Shown: in pieces, positions 1-10,780 of the stretch | How the letters are laid out: every line of letters begins with the position of its first letter | Numbering within the stretch: position 1 is the first letter of the stretch | From: DASPSM01 sp963800135 | GTDB taxonomy: Bacteria; Planctomycetota; Planctomycetia; Planctomycetales; Planctomycetaceae | Length of the DNA stretch: 64,000 bases | Direction of reading: 5' to 3' | NCBI GenBank assembly: GCA_963800135.1 | Contig: CAWCZR010000010.1 | Span: 186,001-250,000, forward strand | The notes under the pieces: model-generated | What the model saw: the letters and a program-made list of their open reading frames with translations, nothing else | The model's database searches: none | Told to the model about the DNA's origin: nothing | Position numbers and translations under genes: made by a program

Positions 1-47
1 GCTCGAGAGAATACGATCGCTTGAAACCATCGTGCTGGCGGCGTCGG

Positions 48-809
48 TCAACGGCCCGTTCGCCGCGCGGCTGGTCGGTTCTTATCGCTTTTTTCCGAGG
101 ACTCGAGGCGAATGTAGCGAAATCTGACTGTTCCGTTGTGGCTCTGCAGCCCCAGAAACCCGCGGGTGTTGCGTAAGGCGAGCAGCGGATATCGATCGGG
201 AGTCGCGTCGACCACCCGGACGCCGTTATGCACGACCGTGACGTGCGATCCGTCACACCGAATTTCGAGAGTGTTCCAGGTCCCGGGCGGCTTCGACACG
301 CGGGGCACGGCAGCCGCGATATCGTAGAGCAACGCGCAATACTGATAGTCCTTCAGCTTGCCGACGTACCGCGCCGCGTGATCGTCGAGAATCTGGATCT
401 CGAAACCCGCCGGCGGCAGCGACGCGCTCTCGCGATGATGGTTGCCGTCGACCGGAACGTGGACGTAAACGCCGCTATTGGCCCCGTCGGTCAGCTGGTA
501 TTCGAGCTCCAAGCGAAAATCGCCGTATTCGCGGCTCGTGCGGAGCCAGGAATGATGCTTGCCGCGGCAGACCAGACAATCGTCGCGCACCAGCCAATCG
601 TCGGCCGCCTGCTTGCCGACCGGTTCCCAGCCAGCCAAGTTTCGGCCGTTGAACAGAATTTTGGTTGCGGCCTCCGGGTCGGCAGCCGGAACGTCCCATG
701 TCGACGACGGCGCCAAGCGCGCGAACATCGCGAGCCCAACGAGCAGGGCACGCGCCGCCCGCGACGTGCGCGGGCGTAGCAGACCGACGGATTTGGAATC
801 CCGAAACAT
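48..809 (-). CDS. Secreted DUF1080 (3-keto-disaccharide hydrolase-like) protein
   Basis: A 253-residue protein. Residues about 19-34 (ARALLVGLAMFARLAP) form a hydrophobic stretch after basic residues, which suggests export. The rest is one DUF1080 domain: it opens with the family hallmark LFNGRNLAGWEPVG near residue 52, has WLVRDDCLVCRGK and FRLELEYQLTDGANSGVYV in the middle, and ends with RFRYIRLE. This is a concanavalin-like beta-sandwich. Planctomycetes carry many copies, and some members hydrolyse 3-keto-glycosides; the substrate here is unknown. It stands alone, divergent from the small gene at 1070. The family call is firm and the enzymatic role is inferred. Confidence 0.88.
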   Translation of the reverse strand: MFRDSKSVGLLRPRTSRAARALLVGLAMFARLAPSSTWDVPAADPEAATKILFNGRNLAGWEPVGKQAADDWLVRDDCLVCRGKHHSWLRTSREYGDFRLELEYQLTDGANSGVYVHVPVDGNHHRESASLPPAGFEIQILDDHAARYVGKLKDYQYCALLYDIAAAVPRVSKPPGTWNTLEIRCDGSHVTVVHNGVRVVDATPDRYPLLALRNTRGFLGLQSHNGTVRFRYIRLESSEKSDKNRPAARRTGR

Positions 810-1069
810 GTCTTCCTATGTCTCCAAAGGCTGGCCATTGTAACAGCCAGCTGAATTTTCGACGTGCGAGCGGTCGCTCTGCGGCGGCGAGCCGCTGCTT
901 GGTCCGGGTAAAACACCCAGGCTGGACGTAACGATTTCCTAAAATCCTCTAACAATCCCAAGAATCGATAAAGGTTGCCGCCGCGCTGCAGTCGAAGAAA
1001 GAAAAGGAGTCGGCAAGCGGAGTTTCGCCTAAAGTTTCGGGCCCGCTCTTACAGACGCAGGCGGCCGTC

Positions 1070-1408
1070 ATGAGCACAATCGGCGGAATGAGTGCGGCCG
1101 CGTTAAACGTGGCAAGCTCGGTTGTCGCCTCGTCCCGACCCGAGGCCGTGGGCGAAAAGGCCCAGACGCAGGCCGCCCATCAGCAAGCGCAAGCCGCGCT
1201 CTCCGAAGCGTCCGACGACATCGAAGACGCACAGTTCTCGCCCGATCGGGATGCGGACGGCCGTCAGCTCTATCGACGCCCCGCCCCTCTCGCGCAGGAT
1301 GCGATCACGAGCGAAGCGGACGAGGCCGTTGCGTCAGGGCCTGCCACTGCGAACCACCCCGCCGATGCCTTTGGCGACCGGGGAAACGCGCTGGACCTCG
1401 ACGCCTAG
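1070..1408 (+). CDS. Small hypothetical protein with charged DRDADGRQ motif
   Basis: A 112-residue, Ala-, Gln- and Asp-rich protein with no cysteine and no membrane segment. The central SPDRDADGRQLYR stretch resembles a motif I associate with short planctomycete proteins of unknown role; that is recollection, not a search. The ATG at 1070 is the first conventional start, because the frame upstream is open back to a stop at 950 but has no ATG, GTG or TTG. No clear ribosome binding site is visible. It is convergent with the histidine kinase that ends at 1433. It may be a real small protein; no function can be assigned. Confidence 0.5.
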   Translation: MSTIGGMSAAALNVASSVVASSRPEAVGEKAQTQAAHQQAQAALSEASDDIEDAQFSPDRDADGRQLYRRPAPLAQDAITSEADEAVASGPATANHPADAFGDRGNALDLDA

Positions 1409-1432
1409 CGCCTCCGAAAACGCCCCACGACT

Positions 1433-3599
<2,167 letters not shown>

Positions 3600-3665
3600 C
3601 GGCGGCGGCTCGTGTTGTGAAAATTGGGCGTTTCGAAGGCAGATCGAGAGACCCAGCGGGAATCG

Positions 3666-4508
3666 TCAAGCACTCAAGAGCGAGGTTTCGCGCGGAACCC
3701 GATGGTAGATCGCCGCGGCTTCGAGCGGCAGACGCTCGAGCCCGGACTGTCGGTCAAGGGCGGGCTCGGGGGCCGCCAGGATGAGAAAACCGTCCGTGGC
3801 GAGTTGATCGATCAGCCTCCCAAGCCGCCGGCGCCGGGCCGGGGGATCGAGATCGCCCGCGTGTTGATGGCAGACAATCAAGTCGGCCACCCCAGCCGCA
3901 GAGCAACCTTGGAGGGGATCCAGCTGCAGCCAGGAAATGTTATCGGACAACGGCGAGCGACAGCGCCAACCGCGACCTGCCGGCAGCTGCTCGAAGGACC
4001 GTTCGAGCCGCTTCAGCGACACCCCGCGCTGAATTTCATAGTCCGAATAAATGCCGCATCGCGCGCGGGCAAGGACATCCGCATTCAGGTCCGAGGCCAG
4101 GATCGTCACGTTCCAGTGACACAGCTCAGGACAGCGTTCGTGGAGGGCGATCGCCAGGCTGCACGTTGGCTGCCCGGTGCCGCAGCCGACCGACCAAATT
4201 CGCAACGTTCGCGTGGCCCGGCGCGTCGAAAGCAGGGCCGGCATCACGTCGGAAACCAGTGCCTCAAGTGCCTGCTGCTCGGCGAAGAACGTCGACTCGG
4301 GCCCCGTCACGGCGTGACTCAGCGCATCTACCATTCGTTCCCCGCCGCGGCGACGCTGTTTGATTCCGAACTCGACGAGGGCTCCGCGCGGTCTCTTTCG
4401 GTCGTCGCGAACGGCTGTCTCGAACACGTAGTCCGCACCTGCGGGCGACGAAGATCGCGACCCGTGTAGCAAAAACAACGATGACTGGTCCTGGCTCGAT
4501 CGACGCAT
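3666..4508 (-). CDS. Divergent CheR-type methyltransferase
   Basis: A 280-residue SAM-dependent methyltransferase of the CheR group. FFAEQQALEALV, LRIWSVGCGTGQPTCSLAIA (SAM-binding motif I) and ILASDLNADVLARARCGIY match the CheR core in order. The region that normally reads CRNVLIYF is DLIVCHQHAGDLDPP here, so a conserved substrate-side motif is lost. The start is the ATG at 4508, preceded by TGAGGA and 8 bases after the stop of the response regulator; the open frame runs further upstream but only as overlap with that gene. CheR normally methylates glutamates on chemoreceptors. No receptor, CheA or CheB is present in the window, so the role may be in a nonclassical sensory system with the hybrid kinase downstream. 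Confidence 0.72.
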   Translation of the reverse strand: MRRSSQDQSSLFLLHGSRSSSPAGADYVFETAVRDDRKRPRGALVEFGIKQRRRGGERMVDALSHAVTGPESTFFAEQQALEALVSDVMPALLSTRRATRTLRIWSVGCGTGQPTCSLAIALHERCPELCHWNVTILASDLNADVLARARCGIYSDYEIQRGVSLKRLERSFEQLPAGRGWRCRSPLSDNISWLQLDPLQGCSAAGVADLIVCHQHAGDLDPPARRRRLGRLIDQLATDGFLILAAPEPALDRQSGLERLPLEAAAIYHRVPRETSLLSA

Positions 4509-4515
4509 CAATTCC

Positions 4516-4932
4516 TCAGAGAGCTGTCGGCAATGCCTTGATGGGGTGCGACTCCGCCAGTTCGAGAATCCCCAACTGTTCGAGTTTCTCGCGGACGATG
4601 TCGCGGCTGTACGGTTTCTGCATAAATTCGTCGGCCCCGGCCTGCAGGGCCGCCGCAATCTGGGTGCGGTCGAGTGTGTCGCCGCAAACGATCACGGCGG
4701 GCCGCGAGTGCCGTGGTGACTGAGTCAGCTTTTGCAACAGGTCGACACAGTCGCGGTCTTCCGGCCTCCACTCCAGCAGGACCGCCGGGATTTCGGGCTC
4801 CGCGTTCAAAATCTCCCAAGCCGCGCGAGCATTCGGCGCCTCACACGTCTGCAGTCCGAGCGAATTCACCACCCGCCGGCCAAGGAGCCGCACGGCCCGC
4901 CATTCGTCGACAAGCAGGATTTTGCGGTCCAT
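4516..4932 (-). CDS. Stand-alone receiver-domain protein with Glu at the phospho-acceptor site
   Basis: A 138-residue single receiver domain with no output domain. KILLVDEW gives the first acidic pair (Asp9, Glu10), and FMQKPYS gives the conserved Lys106. The acceptor position, normally Asp in LLDW, is Glu54 in VLLEWRPED, and the switch Thr/Ser is missing from VIVCGD. A Glu at this site often mimics phosphorylation or marks a phosphorylation-independent receiver. The start at ATG 4932 is chosen because GGAG lies 8 bases upstream; the frame is open 13 codons further. It is first in a tight run with CheR and the hybrid kinase, so it is probably part of the same signalling unit. Confidence 0.78.
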   Translation of the reverse strand: MDRKILLVDEWRAVRLLGRRVVNSLGLQTCEAPNARAAWEILNAEPEIPAVLLEWRPEDRDCVDLLQKLTQSPRHSRPAVIVCGDTLDRTQIAAALQAGADEFMQKPYSRDIVREKLEQLGILELAESHPIKALPTAL

Positions 4933-5338
4933 CCCGCTGTCTCCGTTTGGCCCGGCTGAGCCGCTTCTCACGGTTGTGCAGATCGGTCAGATGTTCTCCG
5001 CGTGCGGCTCGCAGCCCGAATGACTTGGCCGCCCCCCGCGCCCTGCTGGCGCACCGCGGACGCAGCACGGACGCCTATCGTTTCGGCGAATTCTCGTACG
5101 GGGCGTGCATCGATTCGCCGTTTTCAGGCAGCCGGAGGCGCAATTTACCACCCGGATCCTTGCCTCAAGCGGACGCGTCAGGACCGGAACTTTCGGCGCG
5201 CAAAGGAAGGTTTTTCCTCCGCCGGCCGACAGCCCGCTCGCGCACGGCACAGCCCGTCTACGCGCCTCGGGGCCGTGTCGCTACACTGCGGCCTCGCTAC
5301 CTGCGGCCCTGAACCTTCAGTCACGTTTTCGAGTGCCC
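4933..5338. other. Divergent intergenic region
   Basis: About 400 bases lie between the receiver gene (minus) and the WaaP-like gene (plus). They must hold promoters for both. I see no convincing RNA gene, repeat or terminator. The plus-strand frame is open from 5105, but its translation before 5339 is compositionally unlike a protein. Confidence 0.4.
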
Positions 5339-6118
5339 ATGCCGCTTCGTCCGCTCATTCTGTTCGAGTCGCTGGCCGCCGAGGTCGCGCTCCGCCGCCA
5401 GGGATTGGCAACGCTCGACGCAATCTTCGCGGGACAGGCGTCCGCGCAGCTGCGTCACGTCGGCCGGGCCGTGTTGAAGACCGAATTGCCCGGTCTGGGC
5501 GGAGCGACGGAGACGGTGTACGTTAAACTCAGCTGGGGACGCCGCCGCTGGTGGCCCCGCATGGCCGATATCCGCACCGGCCAGGTCTTCCAAAGCCTCG
5601 CCGTCCGGGAATGGGAAGGCCTGAAAACCTTCGAGCGACTAGGCCTGCAGGTTCCCGAACGGCTGGCCCTTCTGGAGGAGGGCGTTCTCTGGAAGCGCTC
5701 GGCGCTGATCCTGCGGGCCGTGCCGCCGCCCGCATCACTGTCGGACATGATCTTGGACGGCAGCTGGCTCCGGTTGCCGCTTACGGATCGGGGCCTGATT
5801 CTCGAAAAGGTGGCATGGACCCTGTCTCAGATTCATGACGCAGGCTGGGCCTGGCGGAGCATCTCAACGCGGCACGTCTTTCCGCAACGGGACATCCGCG
5901 GCGACTGGAAAATCTGGCTGATCGACTGTGAGGGCGTGCACCGGGCCTGCTCGGTCGCCATTCTAAAGCGCGACGTTCGCCGATTTCTGCGAGCTCTCTC
6001 CCACGATCATGCGGACGAGCAGACGCTGGAAACGATGCGAGACATCGGCTTCCGGCTCGCCTCGCGAAACCCCTGCGGCTCCGGCGAAGGCACGAATCGC
6101 GACCGTTCGGCGGCTTGA
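5339..6118 (+). CDS. WaaP/InaA-like lipopolysaccharide kinase-family protein, possibly inactive
   Basis: A 259-residue protein with a kinase-like fold of the lipopolysaccharide core kinase group. ETVYVKLSWG gives the beta-strand with the ATP-binding Lys, REWEGLKTFERLGLQVPE the alpha-C region, and KIWLIDCEGV the metal-binding Asp. The catalytic loop aligns as GWAWRSISTRHVFP with the GxxHRDCYxCHFLL loop I recall for WaaP, so His and Asp of HRD are Trp and Ser here. The family acts at the inner membrane on heptose or Kdo. The start at ATG 5339 fits the family; the open frame begins at 5105. The family call is moderately sure; activity is doubtful. Confidence 0.62.
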   Translation: MPLRPLILFESLAAEVALRRQGLATLDAIFAGQASAQLRHVGRAVLKTELPGLGGATETVYVKLSWGRRRWWPRMADIRTGQVFQSLAVREWEGLKTFERLGLQVPERLALLEEGVLWKRSALILRAVPPPASLSDMILDGSWLRLPLTDRGLILEKVAWTLSQIHDAGWAWRSISTRHVFPQRDIRGDWKIWLIDCEGVHRACSVAILKRDVRRFLRALSHDHADEQTLETMRDIGFRLASRNPCGSGEGTNRDRSAA

Positions 6119-6855
6119 TCGCCGGACCGATGCGCCATCGCAGCCGGGGCGAAACAAAGGTCCCGTCGGCCCCCGTTTTCGGTGAACCAAGTGTCGTCCG
6201 CGGAAATGGGCCGCTGACCTCATCTTGATTGGCGCCGTGCCGCAACGATTGCTTCCGGGTGATCACCGGCCCCCTTTTTGGCAGTTTGGCGTCCGCGGAG
6301 GCCGCGTGGAAAACGGCGACGAACTTCTGCCTCCGCCGTGACAACTGGAGAGGTTCTAGGGAGCGCGCCCGGATGCTTCCCAAAGGCAACGCTAAGCCGC
6401 TCTTTCGTGCGTCCTACGGCCGGGCAGCCGGCCTCGACGCAATCGCCGCAAAGCCATACGCAAGATCGGTTTGCGTCATTCGGCAGAAACTGCGCGAATG
6501 GGATGCGTTCTGTCAACATGTTGCCCTGCGGCGACGTAAGCATCTAGAGCAGTGAGTATTGCTAGGAGACGCAGAAGCGAGCGGGGGGGACCGGAGAAAG
6601 GAAATTCGTCGCATCGCGCACGCCCTAAGTTCTTGCAGCATCCCGGTTGCAGCGATCGATTGATTCTTCTCAAACCTCCTCGGTTACTTTTCGCGCAGAT
6701 TCGACCTGACCCACTCGCTTTTCGACCAGAATCGCTTCAACTTTCGAGAGCTATAGTTGGCTGGTTGACTTGCGGCTCCATAATTAGGAGCGTTCCGAGC
6801 GCCGAGGGGATTAGGTGCTTTGAACGGACCTGAAGCGCACGAAGGAAACAAGTTC
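6119..6855. other. Long gene-free stretch
   Basis: About 740 bases between the WaaP-like gene and the DksA/TraR gene. Short open frames exist on both strands (for example 6229-6555 plus), but none has protein-like composition, a ribosome binding site or a recognisable domain. AT content rises just before 6855, where the promoter of the downstream gene is expected. No tRNA or known RNA motif was recognised. Confidence 0.4.
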
Positions 6856-7302
6856 ATGGCTCGAAAAGACGCGCTGTTGCGGCTTCACGAACGACTGGTC
6901 GCCAAGCGCGACTCGCTTCGTCGGAAGCTCGCCGACGATTTGACGCACACCCAAGTTTCCACTGCTGGCGATGAGGCCGACGCGGCCAATGACGGGGCCC
7001 AGGTCGAGCTCAACACGCAGTTGGCCGCTCTGGAAAGCCGTGAATTGGTTCAGGTCGGGCGGGCCATCGATTTGATCCGCCGCGGCCGTTATGGTATCTG
7101 CGAGGTTTGCGACCAGCCGATTCCGATTGAGCGATTGAAGGCTTTGCCGTTCACCCCGGTCTGCGTCACGTGCGGGCGGCTCCAAGAACAGCTGTCACAC
7201 GGCGGCTATGAGGATGGGGCGGATTGGGAATCGGCCTTCGAGCTTGAGGGGCGTCTACGGGATCGCGAGTTGACGTTGGGTGACATCGATATCGCCGACT
7301 GA
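6856..7302 (+). CDS. DksA/TraR-family zinc-finger protein
   Basis: A 148-residue protein. The N-terminal half is a helical coiled coil (LRLHERLVAKRDSLRRKLAD, then a helix around residues 50-75). The C-terminal four-cysteine finger reads ICEVCDQPIP and PVCVTCGR, with Cys82, Cys85, Cys103 and Cys106 spaced C-X2-C-X17-C-X2-C as in DksA/TraR. Family members bind the secondary channel of RNA polymerase and adjust promoter output under stress. The start is ATG 6856, preceded by GAAGGA; the frame is open 12 codons earlier. It lies 22 bases before the HtrA protease gene, which suggests co-transcription and a stress role for both. Confidence 0.88.
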   Translation: MARKDALLRLHERLVAKRDSLRRKLADDLTHTQVSTAGDEADAANDGAQVELNTQLAALESRELVQVGRAIDLIRRGRYGICEVCDQPIPIERLKALPFTPVCVTCGRLQEQLSHGGYEDGADWESAFELEGRLRDRELTLGDIDIAD

Positions 7303-7324
7303 ACTCCACTTCGCGGACTGAACC

Positions 7325-8791
7325 ATGGTACGCCGGCTCCCCCTACGGTGGAGCGTGCCGACGCTGTTGCTGGGAGTCGCCGTTGGTCTGGGAATTGCCT
7401 CCCGGCCTCTCAGCCATCTCGCGCACGCCCGCTCTGACGATAAGTCCTTTACCGACACGGCGTCCCTGGATCGCGGCGGGTCTGCGCTCATCCAAACCAG
7501 CCGGCAATTGGCACGGGTGGCGGCCGACGTCACGCCAAGCGTCGTCCACATCGAGAGTAAGTTCGAGACCTCCGAGAACCGCATGGTCGAGGAGACCGGT
7601 TCCGGGGTGATCGTCAGCTGTCCGGCGGTCCCCGGTTATTACATCGTCACCAACCGCCACGTCATCGGCGACACGGCGACCTTGCAACAAGTTTCGATCC
7701 GTCTCCGTGACGGCCGCTCGTTCCATCCGATGCAGAAGTGGGTCGATCGCGAAACGGACTTGGCAGTGCTCAAGATCGACGCCGACACCGCCAAACCGAT
7801 GGCCTGGGGCAACAGCGATCGGCTGGAGATCGGCAACCTCGTGCTGGCGGTCGGCAGCCCGTTCGGTCTGAGCCAGTCGGTCACGATGGGCATCGTCAGC
7901 GCGCGCGGCCGTGCCTTGCACTTGGGGGGCCGTAGCGCCAGCGACCTGGTCAATCAAGACTTCATCCAGACCGATGCCGCGATCAACTTCGGTAACAGCG
8001 GCGGACCGTTGATCGACGTCGACGGGCGGCTCGTCGGCATCAATACGGCCATTGCCTCCAACAGCGGCGGCAACGACGGTATCGGCTTCAGCATCCCCAG
8101 CAACCTGGTTCGCCGGGTGGTCTACGACCTGCTCGAACGCGGCCAGGTCCAGCGCGCGTACTTGGGCGTGATGCTCGATCCGGACTTTACCGTGGAAAAG
8201 GCTCGCGAGCTGAAGCTCGACCGGGTCCGAGGGGCGCGGATCACCCAGATTTACCCGCAGTCGCCGGCCTCAAAGGCCGGGCTGGCGGTCGACGACATCG
8301 TCCTCTCCTTCGACGGCACCGACATCGTGGACGAGAACCACCTGATCAACCTGGTCAGCCTGACGCAAATCGGGCGGAAGGTGCAGCTGGTTGTGCTCCG
8401 CGGCGGACAAAAGATGTCGATCGATGTGAATCTCTCGAACCGGCAGGAAATGGATCAGCACTCCGAAGCGCCAAGCCACCCGGCAATGGGCGCGTTGATC
8501 AAGCCGCTGGGCCTCACGCTGCACGATCTTTCGGGGGACCTGGCGAGCCAGCTCGGTTTCACCGAAACGACACGGGGCCTATTGGTGCTGAGCATCGATC
8601 CGCGGAGCACGTTGACGGGCAGCGTCGACGTGTACGACGTGCTCGAGGAAGTCGCCCGTACTCCGGTCACGACGGTTGCCGACGTGCGAAAGGCTCTATC
8701 CGCGGCCGGGAAGGGCGACGTTCTGCTGCGGTTCAAGCGCAAGAGCGGAACGGGTCAGCACAGCCACATCGTGGTCTGGCAGCGATCGTAA
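7325..8791 (+). CDS. HtrA/DegP-family serine protease with two PDZ domains
   Basis: A 488-residue envelope protease. Residues 8-26 are an uncleaved anchor or signal peptide. The trypsin-like domain shows the full triad: His112 in VTNRHVIG, Asp145 in RETDLAVLK and Ser225 in NFGNSGGPLI. PDZ1 covers about residues 262-355 (YLGVMLDPDF to VQLVVLRGG) and PDZ2 about 390-480 (LGLTLHDL to LLRFKRK). This layout is that of DegP/DegQ proteases, which degrade or refold damaged periplasmic proteins. It follows the DksA-like gene by 22 bases. The stop codon directly abuts the stop of the convergent membrane-protein gene at 8792. Confidence 0.95.
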   Translation: MVRRLPLRWSVPTLLLGVAVGLGIASRPLSHLAHARSDDKSFTDTASLDRGGSALIQTSRQLARVAADVTPSVVHIESKFETSENRMVEETGSGVIVSCPAVPGYYIVTNRHVIGDTATLQQVSIRLRDGRSFHPMQKWVDRETDLAVLKIDADTAKPMAWGNSDRLEIGNLVLAVGSPFGLSQSVTMGIVSARGRALHLGGRSASDLVNQDFIQTDAAINFGNSGGPLIDVDGRLVGINTAIASNSGGNDGIGFSIPSNLVRRVVYDLLERGQVQRAYLGVMLDPDFTVEKARELKLDRVRGARITQIYPQSPASKAGLAVDDIVLSFDGTDIVDENHLINLVSLTQIGRKVQLVVLRGGQKMSIDVNLSNRQEMDQHSEAPSHPAMGALIKPLGLTLHDLSGDLASQLGFTETTRGLLVLSIDPRSTLTGSVDVYDVLEEVARTPVTTVADVRKALSAAGKGDVLLRFKRKSGTGQHSHIVVWQRS

Positions 8792-9484
8792 CTAAGCCGC
8801 GAGTGAGACCGGATCGAGCGCGTCATCTCGATTGGATTCGTGCTGCGGAAGGGATCCGCGCAATCGATTCGTCGAGTGGGCGCCCGCGACGCCGATCAAC
8901 AGCGGCAGGCTCCAAACCTCAGCAAAGCTCGTCAAAGACCGGTAGCGGTCGATGGGATAATTGGTGACGCAGGCCAGAATGATGCCGAAGAACGGCAGGG
9001 CAGCGAGGCACGCCACGAACAAGAACCGCCAATCGCTGGAACGCATGAACAACCAGCACCCGGCCGCGCATGTGAGCAGCAGCGGCACGTGGAGCCAAGT
9101 CTGCCAGAAGCCGTTCCGAAAACTCGAGGCCGCGAGTCGAATAAACTCTCGCGGATGGCGGCGAATGATGCCTCGAGCCACGCGGGTCAGCACATCGTCT
9201 GCGTCAAAGGGTGCCGCATCGGTCCGCACCCCAAAGGCCACAGCGTAGGCAGGGACGGCGATTTGCCAGCAATTCGCGTCGGCTGCGCCTGCGCTGAAGA
9301 GACTCTGCCGCCTGGCAAGCGCCTCGCCAACAGCGATGCGCGCGTATTGCGCAAGTTTTGAATCATCGAAGGCCCGCGTGTCGCCAGCATCGGCGATCTG
9401 CAGCGCAGTTGTCATGAGGTTCATCCCCGTGAAAGCGTGCTGCCTAAAATGACCCGAGTGCGCAAGATTCAGCGCGCATTCCAC
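8792..9484 (-). CDS. Polytopic membrane protein, C-terminal piece
   Basis: This is the 3' part of a membrane protein of about 660 residues that runs from 10780 to 8792 in three frames. It has hydrophobic helices such as TWLHVPLLLTCAAGCWLF and FLFVACLAALPFFGIILACV, then a loop NYPIDRYRSL and a last helix. The coding frame is open upstream of 9484 to about 9538 (reading DSPSPAGDLAAWQRSWLVE), where it meets the previous piece WLFHWKRE. No catalytic motif is recognisable. Being last in the polysaccharide operon, it may be a membrane glycosyltransferase or an assembly protein, but that is inference. Confidence 0.62.
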   Translation of the reverse strand: MECALNLAHSGHFRQHAFTGMNLMTTALQIADAGDTRAFDDSKLAQYARIAVGEALARRQSLFSAGAADANCWQIAVPAYAVAFGVRTDAAPFDADDVLTRVARGIIRRHPREFIRLAASSFRNGFWQTWLHVPLLLTCAAGCWLFMRSSDWRFLFVACLAALPFFGIILACVTNYPIDRYRSLTSFAEVWSLPLLIGVAGAHSTNRLRGSLPQHESNRDDALDPVSLAA

Positions 9485-9619
9485 CAGCCAAGATCGCTGC
9501 CAGGCTGCCAGATCGCCGGCAGGCGAAGGCGAGTCCTTCCCGCTTCCAGTGAAAAAGCCAAATGCCGGCGATCAGCATTGCAAACGCGATGCTTGCCGGG
9601 CGCGCTAAGATCAGAACAT

Positions 9620-10780
9620 TCAAGCACACGGCGATCGCTGCGCCGCGCGCCAGCTGGGTCGCGCGAAATATGCACACAGTGAGGCCGATAGCATCAGCAT
9701 GAGGGAATAGCTCAGCGGTTCTGAGATCAGCACGTCGAGGTGGCCGCTCATCCCGGTCGACCAGGGCCCCCGCGATCCGTCGAAGGCGGCCGCAGCCAGC
9801 AGGAACGAGATGACCATCCACCACGGCACCACTGACGCAAGCGACCAGGCGAAAATGCACACGCTGGCGACAAAGAGCACCTTCCAGGCGCGCACTGCAC
9901 TTACGTAGCGTTCACAATTGCCCCAATAGGCGATCGTGCGTTGCTCGGCCGTGAAACTGCCGGCTCGCGGCAAAGCCCGCTCGGAGTCGAATGCGGCGAT
10001 CCACCAAGCGGTCAACGGGGTCCGAATGGGCCAGTTTTCCACGTAGCTGCGCGAGTCCGGACACGTTACCAATCGATTCCAATCCGGGATCAGCGTGAAC
10101 ATCAGCCCCAATTGGACTGCCAGAACCAAGACGATCCGCGTTGCCGTGCTTGAAGGAACGGTCAACGTGAACGCCGCACATCCCCGCGAGAGGACTCTTT
10201 GCAGCCGATGCGGCGGCGACGCCCGATTTCGCGAACGACTGCCGGTCGCCAGAACCAGACCGGCGGCCAACATGACGACCGCGGGGACCCAAAACAGGAG
10301 CAGGCGTTCTCCAAGCGCGGCGGAGAGTCTGCCGGGAACGACAAGGACGGCGACGGGAATCGCCGCATCCGATTTCGCCGAAGCGGAGCGTGGCGACCAA
10401 CGGACGATTCCGCGATGTGCGTCAATCCAGTAGCGGCCGGCTTCGCGGAGTACCGCCTCGGCCAAGGCAGCCTTGGTCAGTTCAAATCCCGCGCAGCCCA
10501 CCACGCACTCTGGCGGCAATCGGCCGCCGAATTGCGCTTCATAGGCCTGAGTTCCGATCCGCCAGACTTGTCGCGCTCCGCCCGTATCAAACGATTGCTG
10601 ACGCGAAAAGAGCGACAGCCCAGCGATCGCGACAAACGTCGATACGAAGGTGCCCCAGAAAACGGCTAACCAAAACGCTTGCCATGGCAGATTGAAACGT
10701 CGTGCCTGGCCATCCGATCGCGCGCCGTCTCGCTCTCGGAAAAGTCGGATGTTCCCCAAATCGGCCACGCTGGTGGTCAT
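9620..10780 (-). CDS. Polytopic membrane protein, N-terminal piece
   Basis: The 5' part of the membrane protein continued at 8792-9538. It has helix AFWLAVFWGTFVSTFVAIAG near residue 35, an exported-looking loop with two cysteines (ECVVGCAGFELTK), then helices LLLFWVPAVVMLAAGLVLAT, IVLVLAVQLGLMFTLI and VLFVASVCIFAWSLASVVP. Correct coding ends near 9657; a 40-residue middle piece (TQLARGAAIAVCLNVLILAR onward) lies in a second frame down to about 9538. Its ATG overlaps the stop of the upstream methyltransferase gene as ATGA, so the two are translationally coupled. The function is unknown; the loop-and-helix pattern is like polyprenyl-linked glycosyltransferases or O-antigen ligases, but no motif proves it. 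Confidence 0.62.
   Translation of the reverse strand: MTTSVADLGNIRLFRERDGARSDGQARRFNLPWQAFWLAVFWGTFVSTFVAIAGLSLFSRQQSFDTGGARQVWRIGTQAYEAQFGGRLPPECVVGCAGFELTKAALAEAVLREAGRYWIDAHRGIVRWSPRSASAKSDAAIPVAVLVVPGRLSAALGERLLLFWVPAVVMLAAGLVLATGSRSRNRASPPHRLQRVLSRGCAAFTLTVPSSTATRIVLVLAVQLGLMFTLIPDWNRLVTCPDSRSYVENWPIRTPLTAWWIAAFDSERALPRAGSFTAEQRTIAYWGNCERYVSAVRAWKVLFVASVCIFAWSLASVVPWWMVISFLLAAAAFDGSRGPWSTGMSGHLDVLISEPLSYSLMLMLSASLCAYFARPSWRAAQRSPCA

Noticed and set aside
6229..6555. 108-codon plus-strand frame in the 6-kb gap
   Set aside because: It has an Arg/Ala/Cys mixture without hydrophobic core pattern, no ribosome binding site, and a competing minus-strand frame of similar length.
6750..6800. TTGACT/TAATTA pair as promoter of the DksA-like gene
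   Set aside because: The spacing is only about 10 bases, too short for a sigma-70 promoter.
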